A stretch of DNA of 64,000 bases from Nitrospirota bacterium (GCA_009773415.1 WSNO01000002.1:1-64000); one strand, 5' to 3'; numbered from the stretch's first letter, positions 43,752 to 53,027 are shown. The notes: generated by a model not told the origin, from the letters alone. Translations and numbers: made by a program.

Positions 43752-43792
43752 ACCGGCAGGGATCGGATGCGTTTCCGGTCCCTGCTTTTTTT
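43752..43792 (+). terminator. Terminator after the glycine-zipper lipoprotein
   Basis: GGCAGGGATCGG pairs with CCGGTCCCTGC (one wobble or mismatch), followed by TTTTTTT. It ends about 15 bases before the flavoprotein start. Confidence 0.88.
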
Positions 43793-43807
43793 GACAGGAA
43801 GTGAGCA

Positions 43808-44704
43808 ATGACACCAGAAAAAACATATGACTGCATTATTGTCGGCGCCAGTCCGGGAGGCCTTCAGGCTGCCATTTACCTTGCCAGGTACAACCGGAAG
43901 GTCCTGATTGTCGATCGGGGCGGCGGAAGAACATTCATCGCCCGGCGTATCGAGAATTTTCTGACGCAGACGTCGATTTCGGGCAAGGAACTCATAGAGA
44001 GGGGGATTGCGCAGGCTCGTTCTTTCAATGCCGAAGTGATTCGTGGCACTGTTACGAATGTTTCAAAAACAGCCAGTCTTTTTTCCGCTGAAACTGCGGC
44101 GGCGACCTATGCTGCTCCGTTTGTGATCGCTGCATCCGGCGGCCGGGAGAACCTTCCGCAGATCGAAAATCTCGGACCATTTTTCGGAACCGGTTTTTTT
44201 ACCTGTGTTGATTGCGACGGCTACCATGCAACCGGGAAAAAGCTTCTTGTGATTGGCGATACGGACAGCACGGTCCGTTTAGCGTTCGCCGTATCCCAGA
44301 TGTATACCCGGGACGTTACCCTGCTGTTGTACTCATGGGAGCCACCGGAAGCGTACAAGGATGAGTTTGCTGATGCGGGAATCCGCCTTGTCATCGGCCG
44401 CCCGCGACGCGTCGTCGGCAGCAAACAGGTCGAAGCACTCGAAATGGAGGACGGCAGCATCATTCCCTGCGAACGGATTCTCTCTGATTTCGGATTTACG
44501 CATAACGATGAATATCTCCGTTCCCTGAATCTCCGCAAGGATGGGCGGGGCAGAAGCTTTATCGTCAACCATTACTTCGAGTCGTCTCTCAGCGGACTCT
44601 TTATTGTCGGACCGCTCAATACCGGGCAGGATCAGGCAATTATCGCCGCAGGCGAAGGAGCGGTTGCCGCTATCGAAATTAACCACCGGCTGCTGGAACT
44701 CTGA
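43808..44704 (+). CDS. Thioredoxin-reductase-like FAD/NAD(P) oxidoreductase
   Basis: A 298-residue flavoprotein. The FAD-binding motif is CIIVGASPGGLQAAIYLARY, and a redox-active pair FFTCVDCDGYHATGKK sits where thioredoxin reductase has CAxC. An NAD(P) site follows (LLVIGDTDSTVRLAFAV), with Asp-Thr in place of the common Gly-x-Ser, and the C-terminal FAD motif is GLFIVGPLNTGQDQAIIAAGEGAVAA. Electron donor and partner are not evident and no thioredoxin gene is adjacent. AGGAAG precedes the start. Confidence 0.82.
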   Translation: MTPEKTYDCIIVGASPGGLQAAIYLARYNRKVLIVDRGGGRTFIARRIENFLTQTSISGKELIERGIAQARSFNAEVIRGTVTNVSKTASLFSAETAAATYAAPFVIAASGGRENLPQIENLGPFFGTGFFTCVDCDGYHATGKKLLVIGDTDSTVRLAFAVSQMYTRDVTLLLYSWEPPEAYKDEFADAGIRLVIGRPRRVVGSKQVEALEMEDGSIIPCERILSDFGFTHNDEYLRSLNLRKDGRGRSFIVNHYFESSLSGLFIVGPLNTGQDQAIIAAGEGAVAAIEINHRLLEL

Positions 44705-44714
44705 AGGAGGCTTT

Positions 44715-45350
44715 ATGGAGAAGAAGAAACGTGTTGCAGAGATGGTGAGGCGCCTGAAAAGACTTTATCCGGATCCGCACAGCTGCCTTCTTCACTCGAA
44801 TCCGTTTGAGCTGCTGGTAGCGACAATCCTTTCGGCTCAGACAACCGATGCTCATGTAAATAAAGTAACGGCAAGATTGTTCCGGAAATACCGGTCGGTT
44901 GCAGACTATGCGAGCACCCCGTTGCCGCAGCTGCAGAATGATCTGAATTCGGTTAATTTCTATAATACCAAGGCAAAAAATATTCAGAACACTGCAAAGC
45001 TTATTCTGGCAGAGTTCGGCGGCATGGTGCCTCAGAACATGGAAGATCTGGTGCGCCTTCCGGGGGTTGCCAGAAAAACCGCAAATATCGTCCTGTATGA
45101 TGCCTTCGGCAAGTGCGAGGGGATTGCCGTTGATACCCACGTCAAGCGCCTTGTAAACCGGCTCGGCCTGACTACATTTGGCGATCCGGTGAAGATTGAG
45201 CGCGACCTTATGGCGGTTGTCGCAAAGAAAGACTGGGGACGCTTTGCCCATATGCTGGTGCTGCACGGCCGGGCGGTCTGTCCTGCGAGAAAGCCGAGGC
45301 ACGATGCGTGTGCGATCAGAGACCTCTGCCCATCTTCGGAGAGTTGGTAG
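44715..45350 (+). CDS. nth: Endonuclease III (DNA glycosylase/AP lyase) with altered Fe-S motif
   Basis: Removes oxidised pyrimidines and nicks AP sites. From MEKKKRVAEMVRRLKRLYPD (AAGGAGG upstream) the 211-residue protein has LLVATILSAQTTDAHVNKV, the helix-hairpin-helix LVRLPGVARKTANIVL with the catalytic Lys, and VDTHVKRLVNRLGL with the catalytic Asp. The C-terminal cluster motif is normally C-x6-C-x2-C-x5-C; here it reads CPARKPRHDACAIRDLC, with His at the second Cys position. The cluster may be His-ligated or absent. It follows the flavoprotein by 10 bases. Confidence 0.95.
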   Translation: MEKKKRVAEMVRRLKRLYPDPHSCLLHSNPFELLVATILSAQTTDAHVNKVTARLFRKYRSVADYASTPLPQLQNDLNSVNFYNTKAKNIQNTAKLILAEFGGMVPQNMEDLVRLPGVARKTANIVLYDAFGKCEGIAVDTHVKRLVNRLGLTTFGDPVKIERDLMAVVAKKDWGRFAHMLVLHGRAVCPARKPRHDACAIRDLCPSSESW

Positions 45351-45530
45351 AATTGTTATTCACAAAGGGTTCTCATGAGGTATCCGGCAATAGTTGCCGG
45401 GTACATACGTCCTGTATGCATGTGCCTCGTCGCCGAATAAAACCGCTTAACCCCTTGTTCTGCCGCGCCGCGTCGGATTTTGTGCGCTGCTAATCACAAA
45501 TCAGGATTACAAGCAATTAACCCACAATTA

Positions 45531-47324
45531 TCAATGGGCTTCAGCCCAGTTTTGCCCCCACCCCATATCGACCTTCAGCGGCACCGCAAGTTTCATGGCA
45601 CCTTCCATCTCATGCCGGACAATTTTTTGCAGGATATCGAGCTCATCCTCCTGCACCTCAAAAAGCAGTTCGTCATGTATCTGCAACACCATCTTTGTCC
45701 TGAGCTTTTCCGTCTTCAGCATCGTGTGAATCCGGATCATCGCAATCTTGATGAGGTCGGCCGCTGTCCCCTGCAGCGGTGTGTTGGTAGCAATGCGCTC
45801 GGCTGCCTGGCGGACATTGATGTTTGAACTTCCGATATCCGGAATGTGCCGCTTTCGCCCAAGCAGGGTGGACACATATCCCTGTCGGCGGGCGGTTTCG
45901 ATTGTCTTCTCGATATACGCCTTTACCCCGGGATGGGTTGCGAAGTAGTGATGAATAAACTCCGCCGCCTCTTTCGGCGCAATGCTCAGAGCCTCCGAAA
46001 GACCGTATGCGCTCATGCCGTAAATCACTCCGAAATTAATCGTCTTTGCAAAGCGGCGTTCATCTGCCGAGACTTCATCAACCGGTTTCTGAAAAAGCTC
46101 TGAAGCTGTCCGGGCATGCACATCGATAGTATGCCGAAAAGCATGGAGAAGACCTTCGTCCCCGCTCATATGCGCGAGTATGCGGAGTTCTATCTGCGAG
46201 TAGTCGGCAGAGAGCAGGACATGCCCCTCTTCCGCGATAAACGCCCCGCGTATCCTTGTCCCCCAGTCGGTGCGCACCGGGATGTTCTGGAGGTTCGGCT
46301 CGCTGCTGCTCAGTCGTCCGGTCGCAGTGACCGTTTGATTGAAAGAGGTGTGAATGCGCTTTGTTCCAGGGTCTGCCAGCAGCGGCAGGGTATCGATATA
46401 AGTCGTTTTCAGCTTATGCAGGGTCCGGTAGCCCAGGATATGGGCCGGCAGTTCATGCTGATGCGCAAGATCTTCCAGCACATCGACGCTGGTTGAAAAC
46501 CCGGTTTTCGTCTTTTTTCCCGGCTTCAGCCCGAGGTCTTCAAACAACACTTTGGCGAGCTGCTTCGGCGAGTTGATGTTGAATTCCTGTCCCGCCACGC
46601 GGTATATGGCCGCCTGCAGATTATCGAGTTCTCGCTCCAGTTCTTTTGACAGCCCGTGCAAGAGCGGGAGATCAATCTTCACTCCGGCTGATTCAATGTC
46701 TGCCAGTACTCTGATGAGCGGCATTTCAATGTCAAAATAGAGCTGCGAAAGCCCCTCCTGCTCGAGCATGGGGAAGAGAATCCCTTTTAATTCGAGCGCA
46801 AGAGCGGCATCCTCAGCCGCATACGGCACCGCCTCCGCTAGCGGAACATCGGCAAAGGACGCTCGTTTTCCGAGCACCTCAAGAAACGGTCGCTTGCGAT
46901 GCTGCAGATATTCGAGACCGACTTCTTCAAGGCTGTGATTCGGCTTGTTCGGATTCAGCAGATACGAGGCAACCATCGTGTCATACAGCAGCCCGGAGAC
47001 CTCTATCCCTTCACGCCGGAGCATCATGGTGTCAAATTTCAGGTTATGCCCGATCTTTGCAACAGCAGCATCTTCGAGCACGCCGCGCAGCAGCAGAAAA
47101 GCTTCGGGAAGGTTCGGCCCCTCGGAGTGTCGCACCGGCACGTAGTACGCCTTCCCGTGCTCACGGCAGAGCGAGATGCCGACAATCTGGTCACGCAGCG
47201 GATTGCTGCCGGTTGCTTCAACATCGAACGCAAGTTCTTTCAGTGAGTGAGAAGAAGACACGCTTTGCGGAGCGCACCTTTTTTGCGGCTCCGGCTGCTG
47301 GTCGAAGAGCGATGCCTGTTTCAT
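45531..47324 (-). CDS. polA: DNA polymerase I, proofreading and polymerase domains (separate gene)
   Basis: The Klenow-like portion of Pol I as its own 597-residue gene. The 3'-5' exonuclease motifs are intact: FDVEATGSNPL (DxE), IGHNLKFDTMML and YAAEDAALAL. Polymerase motifs are intact: TATGRLSSSEPNLQNIP, motif A ADYSQIELRILAHMSG, motif B RRFAKTINFGVIYGMSA and motif C LQIHDELLFEV. About 30 extra residues precede the exonuclease fold, beginning MKQASLFDQQPEP, where QASLF resembles a beta-clamp-binding pentapeptide. The start overlaps the stop of the 5' nuclease gene by four bases (ATGA). See findings for the split. Confidence 0.95.
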   Translation of the reverse strand: MKQASLFDQQPEPQKRCAPQSVSSSHSLKELAFDVEATGSNPLRDQIVGISLCREHGKAYYVPVRHSEGPNLPEAFLLLRGVLEDAAVAKIGHNLKFDTMMLRREGIEVSGLLYDTMVASYLLNPNKPNHSLEEVGLEYLQHRKRPFLEVLGKRASFADVPLAEAVPYAAEDAALALELKGILFPMLEQEGLSQLYFDIEMPLIRVLADIESAGVKIDLPLLHGLSKELERELDNLQAAIYRVAGQEFNINSPKQLAKVLFEDLGLKPGKKTKTGFSTSVDVLEDLAHQHELPAHILGYRTLHKLKTTYIDTLPLLADPGTKRIHTSFNQTVTATGRLSSSEPNLQNIPVRTDWGTRIRGAFIAEEGHVLLSADYSQIELRILAHMSGDEGLLHAFRHTIDVHARTASELFQKPVDEVSADERRFAKTINFGVIYGMSAYGLSEALSIAPKEAAEFIHHYFATHPGVKAYIEKTIETARRQGYVSTLLGRKRHIPDIGSSNINVRQAAERIATNTPLQGTAADLIKIAMIRIHTMLKTEKLRTKMVLQIHDELLFEVQEDELDILQKIVRHEMEGAMKLAVPLKVDMGWGQNWAEAH

Positions 47325-48244
47325 GCCTGCATTCCGATAAAATCAAGCAAGGCATGTCTGTCGGTTATCGCCTCATAGTGAGCACGAGGTTTATGCCCTG
47401 CTGCGGGAACCTGCTTCAGGAGGCTCCTGAACTCAAACTCGGCAAACAGTTCAAGCAGGGCCGGCCAGTCCGGCTGCTGAATCGCTAAAGAGCCGGGATC
47501 AGCTGAAACCGGAACATCAGCATTGATGGTCGCAAGGGTTCGGCTCATATGCACGGAATCAATCTGTTCCTGAATCATCACAGCGATGCGGGGCGTCGCA
47601 TGGCGGTTTGGATCGGCAAGCAGCACCTCAAGACTTCCCGCTTTCTGAATCAGTTCCTTTGCGGTCTTTTCGCCGATTCCTTTCACTCCCGGAATATTGT
47701 CGGCGGCATCTCCCATTAATGCCATCACTTCAGGCACTCTTGCCGGCGGGACACCGAAACGCTCCACGACACCCGCCGTATCAATGACGAGATCCTTCAT
47801 CGGATCGTAAATCCTGATCCGATCATTCACCGCCTGCATCATGTCTTTGTCACCGGTCAGGATGAACACATTTGCCTTTTGCGCAGCACACTGGCGCGCC
47901 AGCGTGGCGATAATATCATCGGCTTCATATCCCGGCATCTCAAATGTCGGAATGCGCAAAGCGGCGATAACTTCTTTTATCCGGGGGATCTGACGTATCA
48001 GATCGCCAGGAGTTTCGGGGCGGTGCGCCTTGTACAGTTCATACATCTGATGGCGGCCGGTGGGCTCTTTGGAATCAAACGCGATTGCAAGCGCATCAGG
48101 CTTTTTCTCCTTCAATATCTTCATGAGCATGGTCGTGAAGCCGTAAATCGCATTTGTCGGAAAGCCTTTGGAATTTGTCAGAGATTTGATTGCGTGATAA
48201 GCGCGGTAGAAAAAGGAATTGCCGTCGACGAGATATACGTTCAT
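47321..48244 (-). CDS. polA: DNA polymerase I, 5'-3' exonuclease domain (separate gene)
   Basis: Flap/5' nuclease part of Pol I as a 307-residue protein. It starts MNVYLVDGNSFFYRAYHAIK (YLVDGNxxxYRAxHA). Metal-site blocks are present: AIAFDSKEPTGRHQMY, MPGYEADDIIATLA and FILTGDKDMMQAV. The helix-hairpin-helix NIPGVKGIGEKTAKELI completes the fold. It ends HYEAITDRHALLDFIGMQA, where the YEAITDRHALLDFI stretch normally begins the 3'-5' exonuclease domain in intact Pol I. So the stop falls just inside that next domain. A consensus -10 TATAAT (48250-48255) sits five bases before the ATG. Confidence 0.93.
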   Translation of the reverse strand: MNVYLVDGNSFFYRAYHAIKSLTNSKGFPTNAIYGFTTMLMKILKEKKPDALAIAFDSKEPTGRHQMYELYKAHRPETPGDLIRQIPRIKEVIAALRIPTFEMPGYEADDIIATLARQCAAQKANVFILTGDKDMMQAVNDRIRIYDPMKDLVIDTAGVVERFGVPPARVPEVMALMGDAADNIPGVKGIGEKTAKELIQKAGSLEVLLADPNRHATPRIAVMIQEQIDSVHMSRTLATINADVPVSADPGSLAIQQPDWPALLELFAEFEFRSLLKQVPAAGHKPRAHYEAITDRHALLDFIGMQA

Positions 48245-48249
48245 GGGAA

Positions 48250-48255
48250 ATTATA
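48250..48255 (-). promoter_or_regulatory. Perfect TATAAT five bases upstream of the Pol I 5' nuclease gene
   Basis: Same spacing as at rel. No Shine-Dalgarno sequence is seen, so a leaderless transcript is likely. Confidence 0.5.
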
Positions 48256-48370
48256 CCCCAAGCGGGAGGTTACGATGATGAATATATCGGCCTGTCCGCA
48301 CAGTTCATTAGCATGCTTGCCTTCGGGTTAGCAGTTCAGAAGGTTTTTCGGGACGAGCGCTCGCAAAAAT

Positions 48371-49363
48371 TCACGAATTTTCTCTGTTTCTTTCGAAGAA
48401 AAGAGCGGCGCGATCTCGCACCGCATCGACGGTTGGGCTGCTTTGGACACGCATTGCAAGACGATGGCCAAATTTATAATTTTTCGCAAAATAGTGGGTG
48501 AACTCTTTCAACCTGCCGAGCCGTCGTTCGGGAGGAAAAAACTCGCTGAGCAGATCGACAAACTTGCAGTACATCGCCGGTAGCGACACAGCCGACCTTG
48601 CAAGCGAGGAACCGTATATGTCCCGGGCAATGTCGGCAAACAGCCAGGGTTTTATAACCGCACCCCGACCGAGCATCAACCCGTCGGCGCCCGAGACGTG
48701 AAGACAGTTTTCGGCGTCCTGAACAGTGAAAATCCCTCCGTTAACGATGACCGGAACCCTCATCCATTCCTTAACTTTGGCAATCCACTCCCATCGCGGC
48801 TTCCTGGCAAATGATTCATTTTTGAGGCGGGCATGAACCGAGAGCATGTCGATGCCCTCATCCTGGAGCATGGTGCAAAAGGACTTTAATTTTGCCTCAT
48901 CAAGTTCAGCGCCGAGACGGATTTTTACGGTCAGGGGCAGCGTGGTGCGATGCCGCGCCTCTGCCACTATGGATCGGGCAGTGTCCGGCTGCTCCATCAG
49001 CCTGAAGCCTGCGCCTAACTTGCCGACAGCGGGGGCCGGGCAGCCCATGTTCAGATCAATAGCATCGGCCTGAAGCTTATGGAGCGCATCAACGGCGGGA
49101 GCCAGTTCCCTGACATTGGAAGTCAGAAGCTGGTAGGAAAGCGGTTTTTCTGCTTCAGTTCTGATCAGCCACGGGGAAATTCGTGGGTTTTCCGCAGGCA
49201 GGTTTTTTGCCGGAAGCATTTCCGTCGCTCATAGACCTACCCCTCCAAAACCCGCCATGATCTGCCGGAGCGCGCTGTGAGTAAGGCCGGCCATCGGCGC
49301 AAGAAACAAAGGCGGATTGATCCGGAGGTGTCTGATTTGTATGTCCTTTGTCAGTGGTTTCAT
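48371..49363 (-). pseudogene. dus: tRNA-dihydrouridine synthase interrupted by an in-frame TGA
   Basis: Flavoenzyme family that reduces uridine in tRNA. From ATG 49363 (AAGGA upstream) the frame reads PPLFLAPMAGLTHSALRQIM and AGFGGVGL, then TGA (49229-49231), then ATEMLPAKNLPAENP with no frame change. It continues through the family motifs AIDLNMGCPAPAVGKLGAG (catalytic Cys), PLTVKIRLG, LSVHARLKNESF and VNGGIFTVQDAENCL. Total length is 330 codons, normal for Dus. Only one base separates it from an intact gene. A restart at ATG 49219 would lose the FMN-binding PMAG motif. Confidence 0.88.
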
Positions 49364-49724
49364 TTTGTCTGAATCCTTATCAAAATGCGTGTAAAAAGGA
49401 ATCAGGCGCCTTTTTTTGCGCCAAATGTAAAAACGATAATTCGAAATTTCCTGCTTCCCATGTTCGGAAAGGAGCAGCTGCTTTGCCCACGATCTCTATC
49501 AGGCTGCTGAAAAAGTCCCTCTTCGGCTCAGCAGTGTCAATTTCTGATATGGATTGCCCCGAGTTATTCGATTCTTGAGCCTCTGAGGGAGCGTTTTTAG
49601 CAGTGCATTTTGCACCAAGAGTTTTTCAGTACCCTGCTAAGGCATTCCGGATGAAAGCGGCTAAGCCCCGGCTGCCTATGAAAGATAACTCTATAAAGGA
49701 CTGCTTGCCGCTGAATTATGCGGG
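49364..49724. other. Gene-free 360-bp region containing a MITE-like element
   Basis: No supported gene. It contains the inverted repeat described at 49500-49636. Near the trpD end, CTGCTTGCCG and CGGCAAGCAG (about 49690-49740) form a hairpin downstream of trpD, but with only a weak T-run. Confidence 0.5.
49500..49636. repeat. MITE-like or IS-remnant inverted repeat
   Basis: CAGGCTGCTGAAAAAGTC (49500-49517) recurs inverted at 49619-49636 as a reverse complement reading CAGGGTACTGAAAAACTC, 15 of 18 matching. The 137-bp unit holds no open frame. Ends with CTGAAAAA cores are typical of several IS families, so this is probably a non-autonomous element or a deleted IS. Confidence 0.5.
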
Positions 49725-50753
49725 TTAGTCGGCAAGCAGGGCGCCGCCGGCGTTGGTAAACGCCTTAATTTGCTCCAGCTTTCTCATCGCCTTGCCGGAA
49801 TCGACAGCTTCAGCCGCCCGGGCTATTCCGGTTGTAAAGTCTGCTGCAACTCCGGCAACAATGAGCGCTGCCGCGGCATTCAGAAGCACCATGTCGCGCT
49901 TTGGCCCTTTTTCGCCCCGTAAAATGCTTAGCGTTATTGCGGCGTTGACGTCTTTCCCGGCGCCGAGGATTGCATCGCGTTCAGCTCTGGCAAAGCCGTA
50001 CCCCTCGGGCGAGATATACAACGTTTCGACAATGCCGTGCTCTGTCTGAGAGATGCGCGTGACGTCACAGACGGTGATTTCGTCGAGACCGTCCGCCCCG
50101 TGCACAACCATTGCGCGCTCAATGCCGAGGTTGACGAGCACCTGTGCAATCGGTTCGGTAAGCTTTTCCGCAAATACGCCGACGACCTGGCGGCGGGTGC
50201 CGGCAGGATTGGTCAGCGGACCAAGGATGTTGAAGACCGTTCGAATCGCGATGTCGCGGCGCGGACCGACGGCGAACTTCATAGCAGGATGAAAGAGCGG
50301 CGCAAAGAGAAAGCCGAATCCGGTCTCTGCAAGGCAGCGTTCAATGTGAGCGGGAGGAAGGTTAATCTTCACCCCGAGGGCTTCGAGCACATCAGCAGCA
50401 CCCGATTTGCTCGAGACTGAACGGTTGCCGTGCTTTGCAACGGGAACGCCAGCCGCCGCGACCACCAGTGCGGACGTGGTAGAAACATTGAACGTTCCGG
50501 CCATGTCGCCGCCGGTTCCGACGATGTCGACGGCTCCTGCGGGAGCCTGAATATGCACTGCCTTGGCACGCATGATTTTGGCCGCGCCGGTAATTTCCTC
50601 AACCGTCTCACCCTTGATTCTGAGGGCGGTCAGGAATGCCGCTATCTGGGCGTCGGTGGCAGCGCCTTCCATGATTTCGAGCATGCATTCGGCCATCTCA
50701 GCCTCAGAGAGATGGATGTTCTGCACGAGAAGGCTGATAGCTTCCCTGATCAC
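49725..50753 (-). CDS. trpD: Anthranilate phosphoribosyltransferase
   Basis: Second step of tryptophan synthesis, joining anthranilate and PRPP. The 342-residue protein has [37 protein letters not shown] (the PRPP glycine loop and KHGNR motif, about 80-116), [38 protein letters not shown] and [17 protein letters not shown]. All family motifs are intact. It overlaps trpG by four bases, last of trpE-trpG-trpD. Confidence 0.96.
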   Translation of the reverse strand: MIREAISLLVQNIHLSEAEMAECMLEIMEGAATDAQIAAFLTALRIKGETVEEITGAAKIMRAKAVHIQAPAGAVDIVGTGGDMAGTFNVSTTSALVVAAAGVPVAKHGNRSVSSKSGAADVLEALGVKINLPPAHIERCLAETGFGFLFAPLFHPAMKFAVGPRRDIAIRTVFNILGPLTNPAGTRRQVVGVFAEKLTEPIAQVLVNLGIERAMVVHGADGLDEITVCDVTRISQTEHGIVETLYISPEGYGFARAERDAILGAGKDVNAAITLSILRGEKGPKRDMVLLNAAAALIVAGVAADFTTGIARAAEAVDSGKAMRKLEQIKAFTNAGGALLAD

Positions 50754-51337
50754 CTCGGCTGCTCCAGTGCAATGAAGTTGCGGAGCAGATCCTTGCCGGC
50801 CACGGTAAGCACGGATTCGGGATGGAACTGCACCCCTTCAACGGCAAAGCGCCGGTGGCGGACGCCCATGATGACGTCCGGCATGCCGGGAACCTTTGTC
50901 CATGCCGTCACTTCGAGGCAGTCGGGAAGGGTTTTGGGCCTGATGACCAGCGAGTGGTAACGCGTTGCCTCAAACGGGTTCGGTAGCCCCCGGTAAATGG
51001 TCTTGCCGTCGTGCTCGACAAGAGAAACCTTGCCGTGCATGAGATACGGAGCGCGAATGACGTCGCCGCCGAACGCAGCGCCGATCGACTGATGGCCGAG
51101 ACATACGCCGAGGATTGGAATTTTCCCGCTGAAATGAAGGATAGTCTCTATCGAGACGCCCGCTTCGTTCGGCGTGCAGGGGCCGGGCGATATGACAATG
51201 CGTTCGGGGGCAAGCTGCTCAATCCCGGCAACCGTTATCTTGTCGTTCCGGAAGACCTGCACGTCTTCGCCCAGCTCGCCCAGATACTGGACCAAATTAT
51301 AGGTAAAAGAATCGTAATTATCAATCATCAAAAGCAT
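50750..51337 (-). CDS. trpG: Anthranilate synthase glutamine amidotransferase component
   Basis: Releases ammonia from glutamine for TrpE; the same subunit type may serve PabB for folate. The 195-residue class I GATase begins [20 protein letters not shown]. It has the oxyanion [11 protein letters not shown], nucleophile Cys in [12 protein letters not shown], and the His-x-Glu pair in [10 protein letters not shown]. It starts two bases after trpE and overlaps trpD, consistent with tight coupling. Confidence 0.96.
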   Translation of the reverse strand: MLLMIDNYDSFTYNLVQYLGELGEDVQVFRNDKITVAGIEQLAPERIVISPGPCTPNEAGVSIETILHFSGKIPILGVCLGHQSIGAAFGGDVIRAPYLMHGKVSLVEHDGKTIYRGLPNPFEATRYHSLVIRPKTLPDCLEVTAWTKVPGMPDVIMGVRHRRFAVEGVQFHPESVLTVAGKDLLRNFIALEQPR

Positions 51338-51339
51338 GG

Positions 51340-52878
51340 TTATCTCTTCTTCTTTTCGACGAAATCGATGGCGGTCATCATGGCCATCGCCTTGTTCACG
51401 GACTCCCAGTATTCGCTTTCGGGGACCGAGTCTGCCACGATGCCGGCGCCGGTCTGAAAATAGACCTTGCCGTCTTTAATGACGAGCGTTCTGATCGCGA
51501 TGCAGGTGTCCATGTTGCCAGAGTATCCGAAGTATCCGACCGCGCCGGCGTAAATGCCGCGCTTTGTCGGCTCGAGTTCCTCGATAATCTCCATGGCCCG
51601 GATTTTCGGGGCTCCGGCCACGGTGCCGGCAGGAAAAGCGGCACGGAAAACGTCGAACGCATTCAGTCCGTCGCGCAGCTGCCCCTCGACATTCGATACC
51701 ATGTGCATGACGTGGCTGTACCGCTCGGTGATCATGAAATCGGTAACCCTGACCGTGCCGGTCTTCGCAACACGGCCGACATCGTTTCTGCCGAGGTCGA
51801 TGAGCATGAGATGTTCGGCCCGCTCCTTGGGGTCCGCAAGCATATCCGCTTCGAGAGCCTTGTCTTCTTCCTCGGTCTTGCCGCGCTTGCGCGTTCCGGC
51901 GATAGGGCGCACCGTGACATTGCCGTCTTCGAGCCGCACCAGAATTTCTGGCGACGACCCGACGATGTGGGCATCGCCGATATCGAAATAAAACATATAG
52001 GGTGACGGGTTAATCACCCGAAGCGCACGGTAAATCGTGAGCGGATGAGCTGTGCAGGGGCGGGAGAAGCGCTGAGCCACGACAAGCTGAAACACGTCTC
52101 CCGCGTAAATATATTCTTTTGATTTTTCCACGGCCGCCTTGAAATCTTCCTTCCTGAAGCTCGACGAAAATGAGGCCGCTTCAGGCCGCGCCGGAACTTC
52201 GGTGCCCTGCGGCATTTCTATGGGCGCTTTCATGGTGCAGGTTTTCTGCAGCACGGCGACAATTCTGTCGATCTTTTCTCCGGCCTCGCGGTAGAGCGCC
52301 GCAAGGTCTTTTTTTCTCTGCGAAGGGAAAAGCGGCTTGCCCCGGAAGAGAATATCGCCTCCGGTATGCACGTTGGCCAGTATCGAAAGCGTCTGCTTCA
52401 GGTTGTCGAAAATCAGCATCGTATCGAACATCATGAGCAGAACGTCCGGAACGTCGAGCCCCGGCTTTTTGCGATACGGAATCTTCTCGAATGAGCGGAC
52501 TACGTCATACGCGAGATAGCCGGCGAATCCTCCGGAAAAGCGGGGCAGACCGGGCGTCTCGTACTGCCTGAACTGGCCGAGGATATCTTCCACGACCGTG
52601 AGAGGATCGTCAGCGACCACTGTCGCTGTGCGTCTGCCGTGGCTCAGGGTCAGCCGCTTGCCGCTTCCCCTGACAGTGAGCGACGGATCAATGCAGATGA
52701 AAGAGTATCGCGCCCATTTTTCCCCGCCGACAACGCTTTCGAGCAGGAAAACCGGTTTTTTCTTCAGTTTCAGCACGGCGCCGACCGGAGTTTCCGTGTC
52801 GCACAGGATGTTTTTATAGACAGGGACAATATTCGCCTGCGCGGCGCGGGCCTTGAACTCACTGAACGTTATATTCAT
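51340..52878 (-). CDS. trpE: Anthranilate synthase component I
   Basis: Makes anthranilate from chorismate. From [20 protein letters not shown] the 512-residue protein has the tryptophan feedback motif [17 protein letters not shown] in the N-terminal domain. The catalytic half has [54 protein letters not shown] and [19 protein letters not shown] with the metal-binding [23 protein letters not shown] (52885-52890) lies six bases before the ATG with TTGCGA 18 bases further up. The transcript may be leaderless, and no attenuator leader is visible. Confidence 0.96.
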   Translation of the reverse strand: MNITFSEFKARAAQANIVPVYKNILCDTETPVGAVLKLKKKPVFLLESVVGGEKWARYSFICIDPSLTVRGSGKRLTLSHGRRTATVVADDPLTVVEDILGQFRQYETPGLPRFSGGFAGYLAYDVVRSFEKIPYRKKPGLDVPDVLLMMFDTMLIFDNLKQTLSILANVHTGGDILFRGKPLFPSQRKKDLAALYREAGEKIDRIVAVLQKTCTMKAPIEMPQGTEVPARPEAASFSSSFRKEDFKAAVEKSKEYIYAGDVFQLVVAQRFSRPCTAHPLTIYRALRVINPSPYMFYFDIGDAHIVGSSPEILVRLEDGNVTVRPIAGTRKRGKTEEEDKALEADMLADPKERAEHLMLIDLGRNDVGRVAKTGTVRVTDFMITERYSHVMHMVSNVEGQLRDGLNAFDVFRAAFPAGTVAGAPKIRAMEIIEELEPTKRGIYAGAVGYFGYSGNMDTCIAIRTLVIKDGKVYFQTGAGIVADSVPESEYWESVNKAMAMMTAIDFVEKKKR

Positions 52879-52920
52879 CGGGCTATTGTACTGGATGCCC
52901 CTCTTTTTTCGCAATGCGCG

Positions 52921-52950
52921 TTGACACCGATTCAGTGAGTGTGTTAGAGT
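52921..52950 (+). promoter_or_regulatory. Promoter for the tRNA genes
   Basis: TTGACA (52921-52926) and TAGAGT (52945-52950) are 18 bases apart, about 78 bases before tRNA-Gly. It is back-to-back with the trpE promoter. Confidence 0.5.
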
Positions 52951-53027
52951 CTAAAACTTCGTTGCGCCGGGTGCGTCGGCAACGCATCAGGCTCTCTGGT
53001 CCGATTCGGACGAACTGTTTCGGGAGT

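Noticed and set aside
49195-49231. Selenocysteine recoding at the dus TGA
   Set aside because: The stem after the TGA is too short for a convincing bacterial SECIS element, and the position is not the catalytic Cys.
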